Shown here: piece by piece, positions 1 through 7,197 of the stretch
How positions within the stretch are numbered: position 1 is the stretch's first letter
How the letters are laid out: every line of letters starts with the position of its first letter
NCBI GenBank assembly: GCA_027082925.1
Contig: JALWTD010000018.1
Location: 186,001-250,000 of the forward strand
DNA length: 64,000 nucleotides
Source of the DNA: Flavobacteriaceae bacterium
GTDB taxonomy: Bacteria > Bacteroidota > Bacteroidia > Flavobacteriales > Flavobacteriaceae
Direction of reading: 5' to 3'
Program-made: the position numbers and the translations under genes
The notes under the pieces: generated by a model
The model's input: the letters and a program-made list of their open reading frames with translations, nothing else
What the model was told of the DNA's origin: nothing
Databases searched by the model: none

Positions 1-671
1 TGTTGGCAGGAAAAAGAGTAGTTGTTTGTGGATATGGAGATGTAGGAAAAGGTACTGCAGCATCGTTTAGAGGAGCCGGAGCTATTGTAACGGTTACCGA
101 AATTGATCCAATTTGTGCTTTACAAGCAGCAATGGATGGATTTGAAGTAAAAAAATTAAATACGGTAGTTGAAAAAGCAGATATTGTAATTACTACAACC
201 GGAAACAAAGATATTGTTGTGGGTGAGCATTTTGAAAAAATGAAAGACAAAACAATAGTTTGTAACATTGGTCATTTTGATAACGAAATTGATATGGCTT
301 GGTTAAATGAAAACTACGGAAATACGAAAGTAGAGATTAAACCACAGGTAGATAAATATACTTTAGGAGATAAAGAAATTATTATTTTGGCAGAAGGAAG
401 ACTTGTGAATTTAGGTTGTGCAACAGGACATCCTAGTTTTGTAATGAGTAATTCTTTTACAAACCAAACACTTGCACAGTTAGAATTGTGGAATAATGGC
501 GATGCTTACGAAAACAAAGTTTATATGCTTCCGAAGCATTTAGATGAAAAGGTAGCTAGATTGCATCTAGATAAAATAGGTGTTGAATTGGAAACGTTAC
601 GTGAAGATCAAGCATCATACATTGGTGTTAAAGTTGACGGACCATTTAAACCAGACTATTACAGATATTAA
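1..671 (+). CDS. ahcY: Adenosylhomocysteinase, C-terminal part (5' end outside window)
   Basis: This is the C-terminal half (about 222 residues) of S-adenosylhomocysteine hydrolase. The cytosolic NAD-dependent enzyme splits S-adenosylhomocysteine into adenosine and homocysteine in the methyl cycle. The visible part opens in the NAD-binding domain with the Rossmann loop GYGDVGKG. It ends with the family's typical C-terminal tail [11 protein letters not shown], whose Lys and Tyr reach the neighbouring subunit's NAD site. The reading frame is open at the left edge, so the true start lies upstream. The TTG at position 3 is only the first complete codon. A hairpin terminator follows the stop codon. 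Confidence 0.97.
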   Translation, partial: LAGKRVVVCGYGDVGKGTAASFRGAGAIVTVTEIDPICALQAAMDGFEVKKLNTVVEKADIVITTTGNKDIVVGEHFEKMKDKTIVCNIGHFDNEIDMAWLNENYGNTKVEIKPQVDKYTLGDKEIIILAEGRLVNLGCATGHPSFVMSNSFTNQTLAQLELWNNGDAYENKVYMLPKHLDEKVARLHLDKIGVELETLREDQASYIGVKVDGPFKPDYYRY

Positions 672-696
672 GAAATAATTAATACTTGCTAAATAA

Positions 697-726
697 AAAA
701 AACCTCTCAAATTCTGAGAGGTTTTT
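697..726 (+). terminator. Rho-independent terminator after ahcY
   Basis: A perfect 9-bp stem (AACCTCTCA at 701-709 with TGAGAGGTT at 715-723) and a 5-nt loop are followed by a T run, 30 nt after the ahcY stop. Confidence 0.9.
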
Positions 727-821
727 CATTGCAATTTCCCATAAATTAACAATAACATATATTTCTTTTTCCTACCTCAAAAGTAGGGCAACCTTAAAAA
801 AAATGGTTAAGGCTAATACCT

Positions 822-852
822 AAAAAAGAATGGGGAAATTTCCCCTTTTTTA
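822..852. terminator. Bidirectional terminator between ahcY and comM
   Basis: The palindrome GGGGAAATTTCCCC (832-845) is flanked by an A run on the left and a T run on the right, so it can terminate in both directions. It lies 20 nt past the stop of the leftward comM-like gene and probably serves mainly that gene. Confidence 0.75.
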
Positions 853-864
853 TTGGGGGGAAAT

Positions 865-2400
865 TTAACCAAGCCATCCTTCTCTATCTAAACTTCGATA
901 CTGTATTGCTTCAGAAATATGTGAAGTGTTGATTTCTAACGAATTATCTAAATCAGCAATGGTTCTAGCGACTTTTAAAATTCGATCGTAAGCTCTTGCC
1001 GATAGGCTTAACCTTTCCATTGCACTTTTTAAAAGCATTTTACTTTCGTTGGTTAGTTTGCAAAAAGCTCTAATGTGTTTTACGTTCATTTGAGCGTTGT
1101 AGTGTACTTTTTTAAGACTATTAAATCGTTTCATTTGAATTTTTCGAGCGTCAATAACTCGTTTTCGAATGGTATTGCTTGACTCGCTTGTTGACTCTTC
1201 AGAAAGTTTATTAAAAGGTACAGGAGTAACTTCTATATGAATATCAATTCTATCTAATAGCGGTCCTGAGATTTTACTTAGATAGCGTTGCATTTCGGCA
1301 GGAGAGGATGTAACAGGAGAGCTAGGGTCGTTAAAATAGCCACTAGGGCTCGGGTTCATACTTGCTACTAGCATAAAACTGCTGGGGTACGTAACGGTAA
1401 ACTTAGCTCTTGAAATGGTAACTTCTCTATCTTCTAAAGGTTGTCTCATAACCTCTAACACAGTACGTTTAAATTCAGGAAGTTCATCTAAAAATAAGAC
1501 TCCGTTATGAGATAATGAAATTTCTCCCGGTTGTGGATATTGGCCGCCACCAACCAGAGCAACATCAGATATGGTATGGTGAGGAGACCTAAATGGACGT
1601 TGACTCATTAAACCACTATCTTTTATTTTTCCAATTACCGAATGAATTTTTGTAGTTTCTAAAGCTTCTTGAAGTGTCATAGGAGGTAAAATAGAGGGCA
1701 ATCGTTTGCTAAGCATTGTTTTTCCACTACCCGGAGGTCCTATTAAAATAATATTATGCCCTCCTGCAGCTGCAATTTCCATAGCGCGTTTTACAGATTC
1801 TTGTCCTTTTACATCGGCAAAGTCAAATTCGGGATTTTCGAGTCCTTTAAAAAAGGTTTCACGAGTATTTATGACGGTTGGTGTTAACAGAGTTTCTCCG
1901 TTAAAAAAACGGATAACTTCTTCAATGTTTTCTACACCAAATACCTTTAATCCGCTAACAATAGCAGCTTCTTTAGCATTTGCTTTAGGTAAAATAAAAC
2001 CTTCAAAACCTTCTTCTAAAGCTTTTATAGCAATGGGAAGTGATCCTTTTATAGGTTGTAAACTTCCATCTAAAGAAAGTTCACCCATAATAATAAACCG
2101 TTCTATGTGTGTTGCTTTTATTTGGTTTGATGCGGCTAAAATTCCAATGGCTAATGTTAAATCGTATGCAGATCCTTCTTTTCGTAAATCTGCCGGAGCC
2201 ATATTTATTGTTATTTTTTTACCCGGAAGTTTGTAGTTGGTATTATTTAGGGCGGCAGATATTCTGTAACTGCTTTCTCTTATTGCGTTATCGGGTAAAC
2301 CTACCAGATGATAACCAATACCTTTATCAATATTTACCTCAACGGTAATAGTGGTAGCTTCAACGCCAAAAATGGCACTACCAAAGACTTTAACTAGCAT
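865..2400 (-). CDS. YifB/ComM-family Mg-chelatase-like AAA+ ATPase
   Basis: This is a 511-residue protein of the YifB/ComM family. It has an N-terminal Lon-protease-like fold (residues 1-170), a central AAA+ Mg-chelatase-type ATPase with Walker A GPPGSGKT (221-228), and a C-terminal lid with the family signature [10 protein letters not shown]. ComM in naturally transformable bacteria is a hexameric helicase that promotes branch migration during integration of incoming DNA. Whether that holds in Bacteroidota is inference. Length is normal for the family. It lies downstream of the LacI-type regulator on the same strand, behind a 16-nt T run (coding strand) about 13 nt before the start. Confidence 0.92.
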   Translation of the reverse strand: MLVKVFGSAIFGVEATTITVEVNIDKGIGYHLVGLPDNAIRESSYRISAALNNTNYKLPGKKITINMAPADLRKEGSAYDLTLAIGILAASNQIKATHIERFIIMGELSLDGSLQPIKGSLPIAIKALEEGFEGFILPKANAKEAAIVSGLKVFGVENIEEVIRFFNGETLLTPTVINTRETFFKGLENPEFDFADVKGQESVKRAMEIAAAGGHNIILIGPPGSGKTMLSKRLPSILPPMTLQEALETTKIHSVIGKIKDSGLMSQRPFRSPHHTISDVALVGGGQYPQPGEISLSHNGVLFLDELPEFKRTVLEVMRQPLEDREVTISRAKFTVTYPSSFMLVASMNPSPSGYFNDPSSPVTSSPAEMQRYLSKISGPLLDRIDIHIEVTPVPFNKLSEESTSESSNTIRKRVIDARKIQMKRFNSLKKVHYNAQMNVKHIRAFCKLTNESKMLLKSAMERLSLSARAYDRILKVARTIADLDNSLEINTSHISEAIQYRSLDREGWLG

Positions 2401-2413
2401 ATTTTTTTTCTAT

Positions 2414-2429
2414 AAAAAAAAAAAAAAAA
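2414..2429. repeat. 16-nt A/T homopolymer upstream of comM
   Basis: There are sixteen consecutive A residues on the + strand (T on the coding strand of comM) in the 61-nt gap between the LacI-type gene and comM. A tract of this length is prone to slippage. It lies in the comM 5' leader or promoter region, not inside a reading frame. Confidence 0.85.
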
Positions 2430-2461
2430 TAATGCATTAAATAAGGTGAAACGTATTTTTG

Positions 2462-3496
2462 TTAAAATTTGATAAACGCTTTTTTTGTGGAAGACCGTTC
2501 AATTAACTCTGTCCGGATAATTTCAGTTTTATTATCATCAAAATCAATTTTACCTTCAATTTTATCGATAAGTCTTGAAGCTGCAATTTCTCCTATTTTA
2601 GTTCCAAACTGGTTAACGGTTGTAAGAGGAGGAGTAATGTGTTTAGATAAAATACCATTTGTAAAACCAATAATAGCAACATCGTCAGGCACACTTAACC
2701 CTCTTGAGTTTAAAACTTGTATGGCAATAGCTGCAGAAGATTCATCAACAGTGAAAATGCCATCCACAAGTTTATAATCTAGCATTTCGTTTATTTTGTT
2801 GGTGAGTTCTTCTTTTTTTGTAAGTCTAATAGTTAGTTTTTCATCTACTTTTACACCGTATTTTGTCAGTGCTTTTTTATAGCCTTCGGCTCTAAACTTC
2901 CCTACGTTTAAGCCTTCAATAGAAGAAATAAAAGCGATGTTTTTACAGCCGTATCTCATTAAATATCTTGTTGCTTTGTAGGCACTTTTAATGTTATCAA
3001 TAACCACTTTATCGCAATCAATACTTTTGTGCACTCTGTCGTATAATACAAGTGGAGTTTTATTGTCAATGATTCTATTAAAGTGTTCAAATTTTTCAAG
3101 ATTTAAGGTTTCTTCAGAAATACAGGCAATAAACCCATCAATACTTCCATTGTCTAACATTTCCATAGTAGTTACTTCTTTATGATACGATTCGTTGGTA
3201 ATACACGTAATCATATTGTACCCTTTTTGGGTGGCAACTTTTTCGATACCGCTAAAAACTCTTGCGAAAAAATGATTTAAAATATCGGGAATAATAATTC
3301 CTATTGTTTTTGTTTTTTTATTTTGAAGACTTAGTGCTAGTGTGTTAGGTTTGTATTTGTGTTTTTTTGCGTACTCTTTAATTTTTCTTTTGGTTTCACT
3401 ACTTATTTCATAACTATCATTTAACGCTTTTGAAACGGTAGATATAGAAACATGCAATGCTGCTGCAATTTGTTTTATGGTAATACGCTTACTCAT
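2462..3496 (-). CDS. LacI-family transcriptional regulator
   Basis: This is a 344-residue LacI/GalR regulator. The N-terminal helix-turn-helix and hinge (residues 4-55, with TIKQIAAALHVSISTVSKAL) carry the canonical LacI signature. A periplasmic-binding-protein-like effector domain follows from about residue 62 (KTKTIGIIIPDI). Such proteins dimerise and bind palindromic operators, and their effector is normally a sugar or a metabolite. Its start overlaps the stop of the upstream penicillin-acylase-family gene by 8 nt, so the two are translationally coupled. It therefore may regulate that gene or be carried with it. The ligand cannot be told from sequence. Confidence 0.93.
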   Translation of the reverse strand: MSKRITIKQIAAALHVSISTVSKALNDSYEISSETKRKIKEYAKKHKYKPNTLALSLQNKKTKTIGIIIPDILNHFFARVFSGIEKVATQKGYNMITCITNESYHKEVTTMEMLDNGSIDGFIACISEETLNLEKFEHFNRIIDNKTPLVLYDRVHKSIDCDKVVIDNIKSAYKATRYLMRYGCKNIAFISSIEGLNVGKFRAEGYKKALTKYGVKVDEKLTIRLTKKEELTNKINEMLDYKLVDGIFTVDESSAAIAIQVLNSRGLSVPDDVAIIGFTNGILSKHITPPLTTVNQFGTKIGEIAASRLIDKIEGKIDFDDNKTEIIRTELIERSSTKKAFIKF

Positions 3497-5879
3497 TTTT
3501 AGGCTCGAAAGTTAATTTAGTTGATACGCTAATAATTTCATCTTTATTCAATTTCATTTTTCTGAATTTGCCGGCATTGTACATTTCGACTTGATCTTTA
3601 TAATGTTCGCTAAAAGGATTTCCCGATTGACCTGTTGGTAAAATACTGATGCTATTTTCTACATCTGAAAAGTCGACAACTCTTCTGGTAGAAGGTCCCA
3701 TAATTGTTTTGTAAAGTCCAGCGTTTTTATACACATACCCTCTATTGTCTATTACTTCGGCATTTCCTTTTATAGGGAATGGCCCTACGTTAAAATACGT
3801 TCTAAGAGCGGCTATTTTTCCAAGTGGATGTTTGTGTTCTATACTACTTACTTTTCCCCAATTCCAATCTTTTATATTTTCTCCTAATTGGTTTTCTAAA
3901 AAAGCAACAGCTTCTGTGAGTGAGGCTGATAAAATTTCTTTTTGAGTTTCTTTTTTGTTTGGAGTTTTAACATTATCCCACCAAATAGAGTTGTCATTTT
4001 TTAGTTGTTCTGCAATGGTTCGTTGCATAACGTGGGTTTCAACTAACTGGTCAAAAAGGGTTTCTCCTAATTCATCTTCAAAAGTATTTTTTAGATAGTT
4101 GTGAATCCACCTATTGTAAATGGTAGAGGCAACATTATTTACGGTACTTGCACCATCCCAAAGTTGTAATACATCTATGGCTTGTTGTTCTTTTTTTGAG
4201 AACGAATTGTAATCCATAATATTGGTAAATTCCTTTATAATTTCTACAGAAACCGGAGATGTTACGTCGTTAATCATTTTTGCAAAGGTTTCTTTATTCC
4301 AATTGTTTTTAGGTTCTAATAGTTGAACAATTCTTTTTGCTCTATTTTCAGGAAGGTAATAACCGGGATAAAGCATATTTGCAATACTGTCTGGTTGATT
4401 GTTTGCAGAATACACGTAATTCCAGCTAGGGTTTTGCGCCATAGGATTTTCACTAAAATCAAGATATTCTACAATATCATCTTCACCTGAAGCACCGTCT
4501 AATATAAATTTAGTGTTTACATGAGGTTTGTGTTTGTATAATTTTCCGGCTGCCCACCAAGCTATATTTCCTTTTGCATCTCCATACATAATATTTAAGC
4601 CCGGAGCATGAATCATTGATGCTCCTTTTTTAACATCTTTCATTTCCTTAGCTCTTGATATGGTGTATAGTGCACTAAGAATTTCAGCATCTACTTGAGT
4701 GTAAATCCACGACATTGCAATAGGTTGGCTTTGGGAAATTTGTTTTAGTGCCGAATTCATAATAGGTCCGTGTCTAGAAATTTTTACTTTTAAAGTAGCA
4801 TCTTCGGCATCTTTAACTTTAATGGTTTTTGTTCTTATTTTATAATTTTCGTATCCCGTAGGTGTTTTATATTTGTTTTCATCTGTTGGATGGTTTTCCT
4901 CCTTGTAAAAATCAATATCATCGTTTTCAAACATAGTAAGTCCGTAAGCGTAGTTTCTGTTATGTCCTAACAAAGGAAACGGAATTCCTGCTAAGTGATA
5001 TCCGTACATTTCATAGTTGGGAGTTTTTATGTGCGCTTCGTACCATACGGCTGGTTGTGCATAGGCAATATGTGGGTCGTTGGCAAAAATAACATTTCCG
5101 GTGGTTGTTTTTTTAGCAGAAACTACCCAGCTGTTACTACCAATAAAAGGAGGAATAGGAGTTGTTTTTAGAACATCGTTAACGTTTGAGACAATGTTTT
5201 CTAAGTTTTCAATATCTTCTTTAGCATTTTTAATAAAAGTGGTTTTTGGGCTAATTTGAATATTTAACTCTTTTAAATAGGCGTCACCTAATTTATCTTT
5301 AATTACAGTAAGCAAAGGATCGGTTTTGTGTGCCATGGCAAAACTAAAAGACATATAACCTAAAATATTATACATATCGTTAAGTGTATATGGTTGTTTT
5401 TCAATTCCAATTAATTGAAACTCTATAGGTGTTGGCCCTTCTTTTATAAATTGATTTACACCGTTTAAATAAGCAATGGAAAGCTTGTAAGCCTCGCTGT
5501 TTTTATCAATATTTTTGATTGTTTTTTTTGAAGCCTCATCAATACCTAAACTCAAGAAAAAGGTGTCGTTTTTAAGCATATCTTTTCCAAAAATTTCCGA
5601 TAAGCGTCCTGGAGCAATTCTTCTCATAAGCTCCATTTGCCAAAGTCTGTCCTGAGCATGTACGTATCCAAGTACGGTTAACGCATCTTCTTGATTTTCT
5701 GCATAAATATGCGGAATGCCGTAATCGTCAAAATAAACGGTAGTTTGCTTACTTATATTTTTAAGTTTAATATTTCCGGCGTATTTAGGTTTTAAACTAT
5801 TGATGTAAAACCAGCCTCCAACAAATATAAGAATAAGTAATACAGCGATTATTTTTAGGGCTTTTTTAAGAGTGCGCAT
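3489..5879 (-). CDS. Penicillin acylase family N-terminal-nucleophile amidase
   Basis: This 796-residue Ntn-hydrolase belongs to the penicillin/acyl-homoserine-lactone acylase family. An N-terminal hydrophobic segment (residues 9-27) acts as signal or membrane anchor and suggests export to the periplasm. The alpha-chain motif is at 54-95 (GIPHIYAENQEDALTVLGYV and DRLWQMELMRR). The predicted self-cleavage site is G247|S248, giving a beta chain starting SNSWVV that matches the SN-x-W start of mature acylases. Ser248 is then the nucleophile. Members hydrolyse amides such as penicillins, acyl-homoserine lactones or fatty-acyl amino acids. The substrate is not predictable here. The gene starts opposite the membrane protein at 6008 and its 3' end overlaps the LacI-type gene. 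Confidence 0.93.
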   Translation of the reverse strand: MRTLKKALKIIAVLLILIFVGGWFYINSLKPKYAGNIKLKNISKQTTVYFDDYGIPHIYAENQEDALTVLGYVHAQDRLWQMELMRRIAPGRLSEIFGKDMLKNDTFFLSLGIDEASKKTIKNIDKNSEAYKLSIAYLNGVNQFIKEGPTPIEFQLIGIEKQPYTLNDMYNILGYMSFSFAMAHKTDPLLTVIKDKLGDAYLKELNIQISPKTTFIKNAKEDIENLENIVSNVNDVLKTTPIPPFIGSNSWVVSAKKTTTGNVIFANDPHIAYAQPAVWYEAHIKTPNYEMYGYHLAGIPFPLLGHNRNYAYGLTMFENDDIDFYKEENHPTDENKYKTPTGYENYKIRTKTIKVKDAEDATLKVKISRHGPIMNSALKQISQSQPIAMSWIYTQVDAEILSALYTISRAKEMKDVKKGASMIHAPGLNIMYGDAKGNIAWWAAGKLYKHKPHVNTKFILDGASGEDDIVEYLDFSENPMAQNPSWNYVYSANNQPDSIANMLYPGYYLPENRAKRIVQLLEPKNNWNKETFAKMINDVTSPVSVEIIKEFTNIMDYNSFSKKEQQAIDVLQLWDGASTVNNVASTIYNRWIHNYLKNTFEDELGETLFDQLVETHVMQRTIAEQLKNDNSIWWDNVKTPNKKETQKEILSASLTEAVAFLENQLGENIKDWNWGKVSSIEHKHPLGKIAALRTYFNVGPFPIKGNAEVIDNRGYVYKNAGLYKTIMGPSTRRVVDFSDVENSISILPTGQSGNPFSEHYKDQVEMYNAGKFRKMKLNKDEIISVSTKLTFEPKNE

Positions 5880-5909
5880 TGGTAAAAATTATTATTTTTA
5901 TTAGTACTT

Positions 5910-5917
5910 CAAATATA
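5910..5917 (-). promoter_or_regulatory. Putative -7 element for the penicillin acylase gene
   Basis: On the minus strand the sequence reads TATATTTG, matching the Bacteroidota -7 consensus TAnnTTTG, 31 nt before the ATG. I see no good TTG -33 element at the usual distance. Confidence 0.45.
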
Positions 5918-5954
5918 ATATTTTAAATGATATTAATACTAAATGTAAAAAATA

Positions 5955-5986
5955 TTTGTCTAAATGTAAGATAAACTTTACATTTG
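5955..5986 (+). promoter_or_regulatory. Promoter of the membrane protein/XRE operon with operator repeats
   Basis: This is a Bacteroidota-type promoter: TTTG at 5955-5958, a 20-nt spacer, and TACATTTG at 5979-5986. It is embedded in three copies of an 8-mer. AAATGTAA occurs directly at 5941-5948 and 5962-5969, 21 bp apart, and inverted (TTACATTT) at 5978-5985 over the -7 box. This is the arrangement expected of an autoregulated operator for the XRE protein two genes in. Confidence 0.75.
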
Positions 5987-6007
5987 AGTTTTCAAAAGAT
6001 AAAAAAT

Positions 6008-6484
6008 ATGAAATCTAGATTTTTATTGCCACATACATTTAAACCTCTAGGCTGGGTGTTGTTTTTAATAGGATTGGTATTGGGAGTGTTTCTATTAATT
6101 AACAATTTTGATTATTTTGATTGGGAAGTTAAGGTTTTTCCTTTGTTGGGAGATAGTGGTTTATTTTCATCAAACCCTTCTCTTACTTGGAGTACAAATA
6201 ATATTGCCGATGAAATTGCTTCTATTTTATTAATAATAGGAGGTGTGTTGGTTGTGTTTTCCAGAACAAAAGATGAAGATGAATATATTTCTAAAATTAG
6301 AATGGAATCGTTAATATGGGCAACATATGTAAATTATTTTGTGCTGTTATTAGCTGTTTTGCTTGTTTTTGACTTTAGCTTTTTTACAGTGCTTGTTATT
6401 AATATGTTTACGGTGTTATTTTTCTTTATTTTCCGATTTCATTACGTATTGTATAAGTCAAAACAGGTTATTAGAGATGAATAA
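6008..6484 (+). CDS. Small multipass membrane protein paired with an XRE regulator
   Basis: This 158-residue integral membrane protein has four hydrophobic segments (about residues 14-34, 69-87, 104-122 and 124-144). I do not recognise a specific family. Its gene organisation, a membrane protein overlapped by a very short Cro/XRE-like regulator, is common in Bacteroidota and Firmicutes. The ATG at 6008 was chosen over the TTG at 5984 because the latter lies inside the promoter -7 box. The gene overlaps the downstream regulator by 8 nt, implying translational coupling. No enzymatic motif is visible. A role as sensor or target of the regulator is inference. Confidence 0.8.
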   Translation: MKSRFLLPHTFKPLGWVLFLIGLVLGVFLLINNFDYFDWEVKVFPLLGDSGLFSSNPSLTWSTNNIADEIASILLIIGGVLVVFSRTKDEDEYISKIRMESLIWATYVNYFVLLLAVLLVFDFSFFTVLVINMFTVLFFFIFRFHYVLYKSKQVIRDE

Positions 6485-6677
6485 TACCATTAAAATTGAA
6501 CGGGCAAAGCAAAATATTACACAAGCAAAACTGGCAGAAATGGTTGGGGTAAGCAGACAAACCATAAATGCAATGGAGCTAAACAAGTACATACCTTCTA
6601 CAGTGTTAGCATTAAAAATTTCAAAAATTTTTAATAAAAATGTAAACGAGCTGTTTTTTTTAGATAAGACCGATTGA
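6477..6677 (+). CDS. Short XRE/Cro-type transcriptional regulator
   Basis: This 66-residue protein is essentially a single helix-turn-helix domain: KQNITQAKLAEMVGVSRQTI is the XRE-type HTH, followed by the usual NKYIPSTVLALKISKIF. It belongs to the YozG-like group of tiny regulators. The start is the ATG that overlaps the preceding stop codon. Longer versions of the frame read through the membrane-protein gene and are not credible. It probably binds the AAATGTAA repeats over the operon promoter and represses its own transcription. Confidence 0.9.
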   Translation: MNNTIKIERAKQNITQAKLAEMVGVSRQTINAMELNKYIPSTVLALKISKIFNKNVNELFFLDKTD

Positions 6678-6678
6678 T

Positions 6679-7194
6679 TTAAAGATACCGTTCTTTAATA
6701 ATTTTGGTGTGGTGCATTAGATGTCCCGAAATAATAAACCCTAAAGCTCTAACGCTTATAGTATCTCCGTTGGCATTTCCGGTTCTGGTAAGCATTTCAT
6801 TAGTAAAACTTTGAAACATTAAAATGGAGGATTTTCTAACAAGCGATAACTCTTCTACAATAGTTTTAAAATTTCTGTGGTTACAGTCGGCATTTTTCAC
6901 ATACCAATCTTCATCAAATCCGTTTATTTGGGTTTTATCATTTCTAGAAAACCGGAGTGCCCTGTAACACATTATTCGCTCGGTATCTATTAGGTGTTGA
7001 AATAATTCTTTTAGTGTCCATTTATCTTTAGCATATCGGTAGTTCGATTTTTCTTCAGAAATACTATTGGCAATTTTTAAAATATCTTTAAAAGAATTGT
7101 TTAGAGCTTCTAATAACTCTATGTTGTTTAACATTTTGATGTAGCCTTCGTAAAATGAGGCATACTCGTTGTTGTTTAGCTGAGATACATTCAT
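6679..7194 (-). CDS. DinB-family metal-dependent protein
   Basis: This 171-residue four-helix-bundle protein is of the DinB/YfiT-like superfamily. The likely metal-binding triad is His67 (ELFQHLIDTE) plus His158 and His162 (GHLMHH, the HxxxH motif). Members include bacillithiol or mycothiol S-transferases and hydrolases of unknown substrate. The gene starts 3 nt after the stop of ppc and is presumably co-transcribed with it. No link to PEP carboxylase function is known to me. Its stop lies one base from the stop of the convergent XRE gene. Confidence 0.88.
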   Translation of the reverse strand: MNVSQLNNNEYASFYEGYIKMLNNIELLEALNNSFKDILKIANSISEEKSNYRYAKDKWTLKELFQHLIDTERIMCYRALRFSRNDKTQINGFDEDWYVKNADCNHRNFKTIVEELSLVRKSSILMFQSFTNEMLTRTGNANGDTISVRALGFIISGHLMHHTKIIKERYL

Positions 7195-7197
7195 TGT

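Noticed and set aside
1706-2236. Long open frame antisense to the comM-like gene, and similar antisense frames inside lpd, leuB, ilvB and argG
   Set aside because: The sense frames encode clear conserved domains. The antisense frames show no motifs and are by-products of codon bias.
5984-6007. TTG start for the small membrane protein
   Set aside because: It falls in the -7 promoter box. The ATG at 6008 is the better start.
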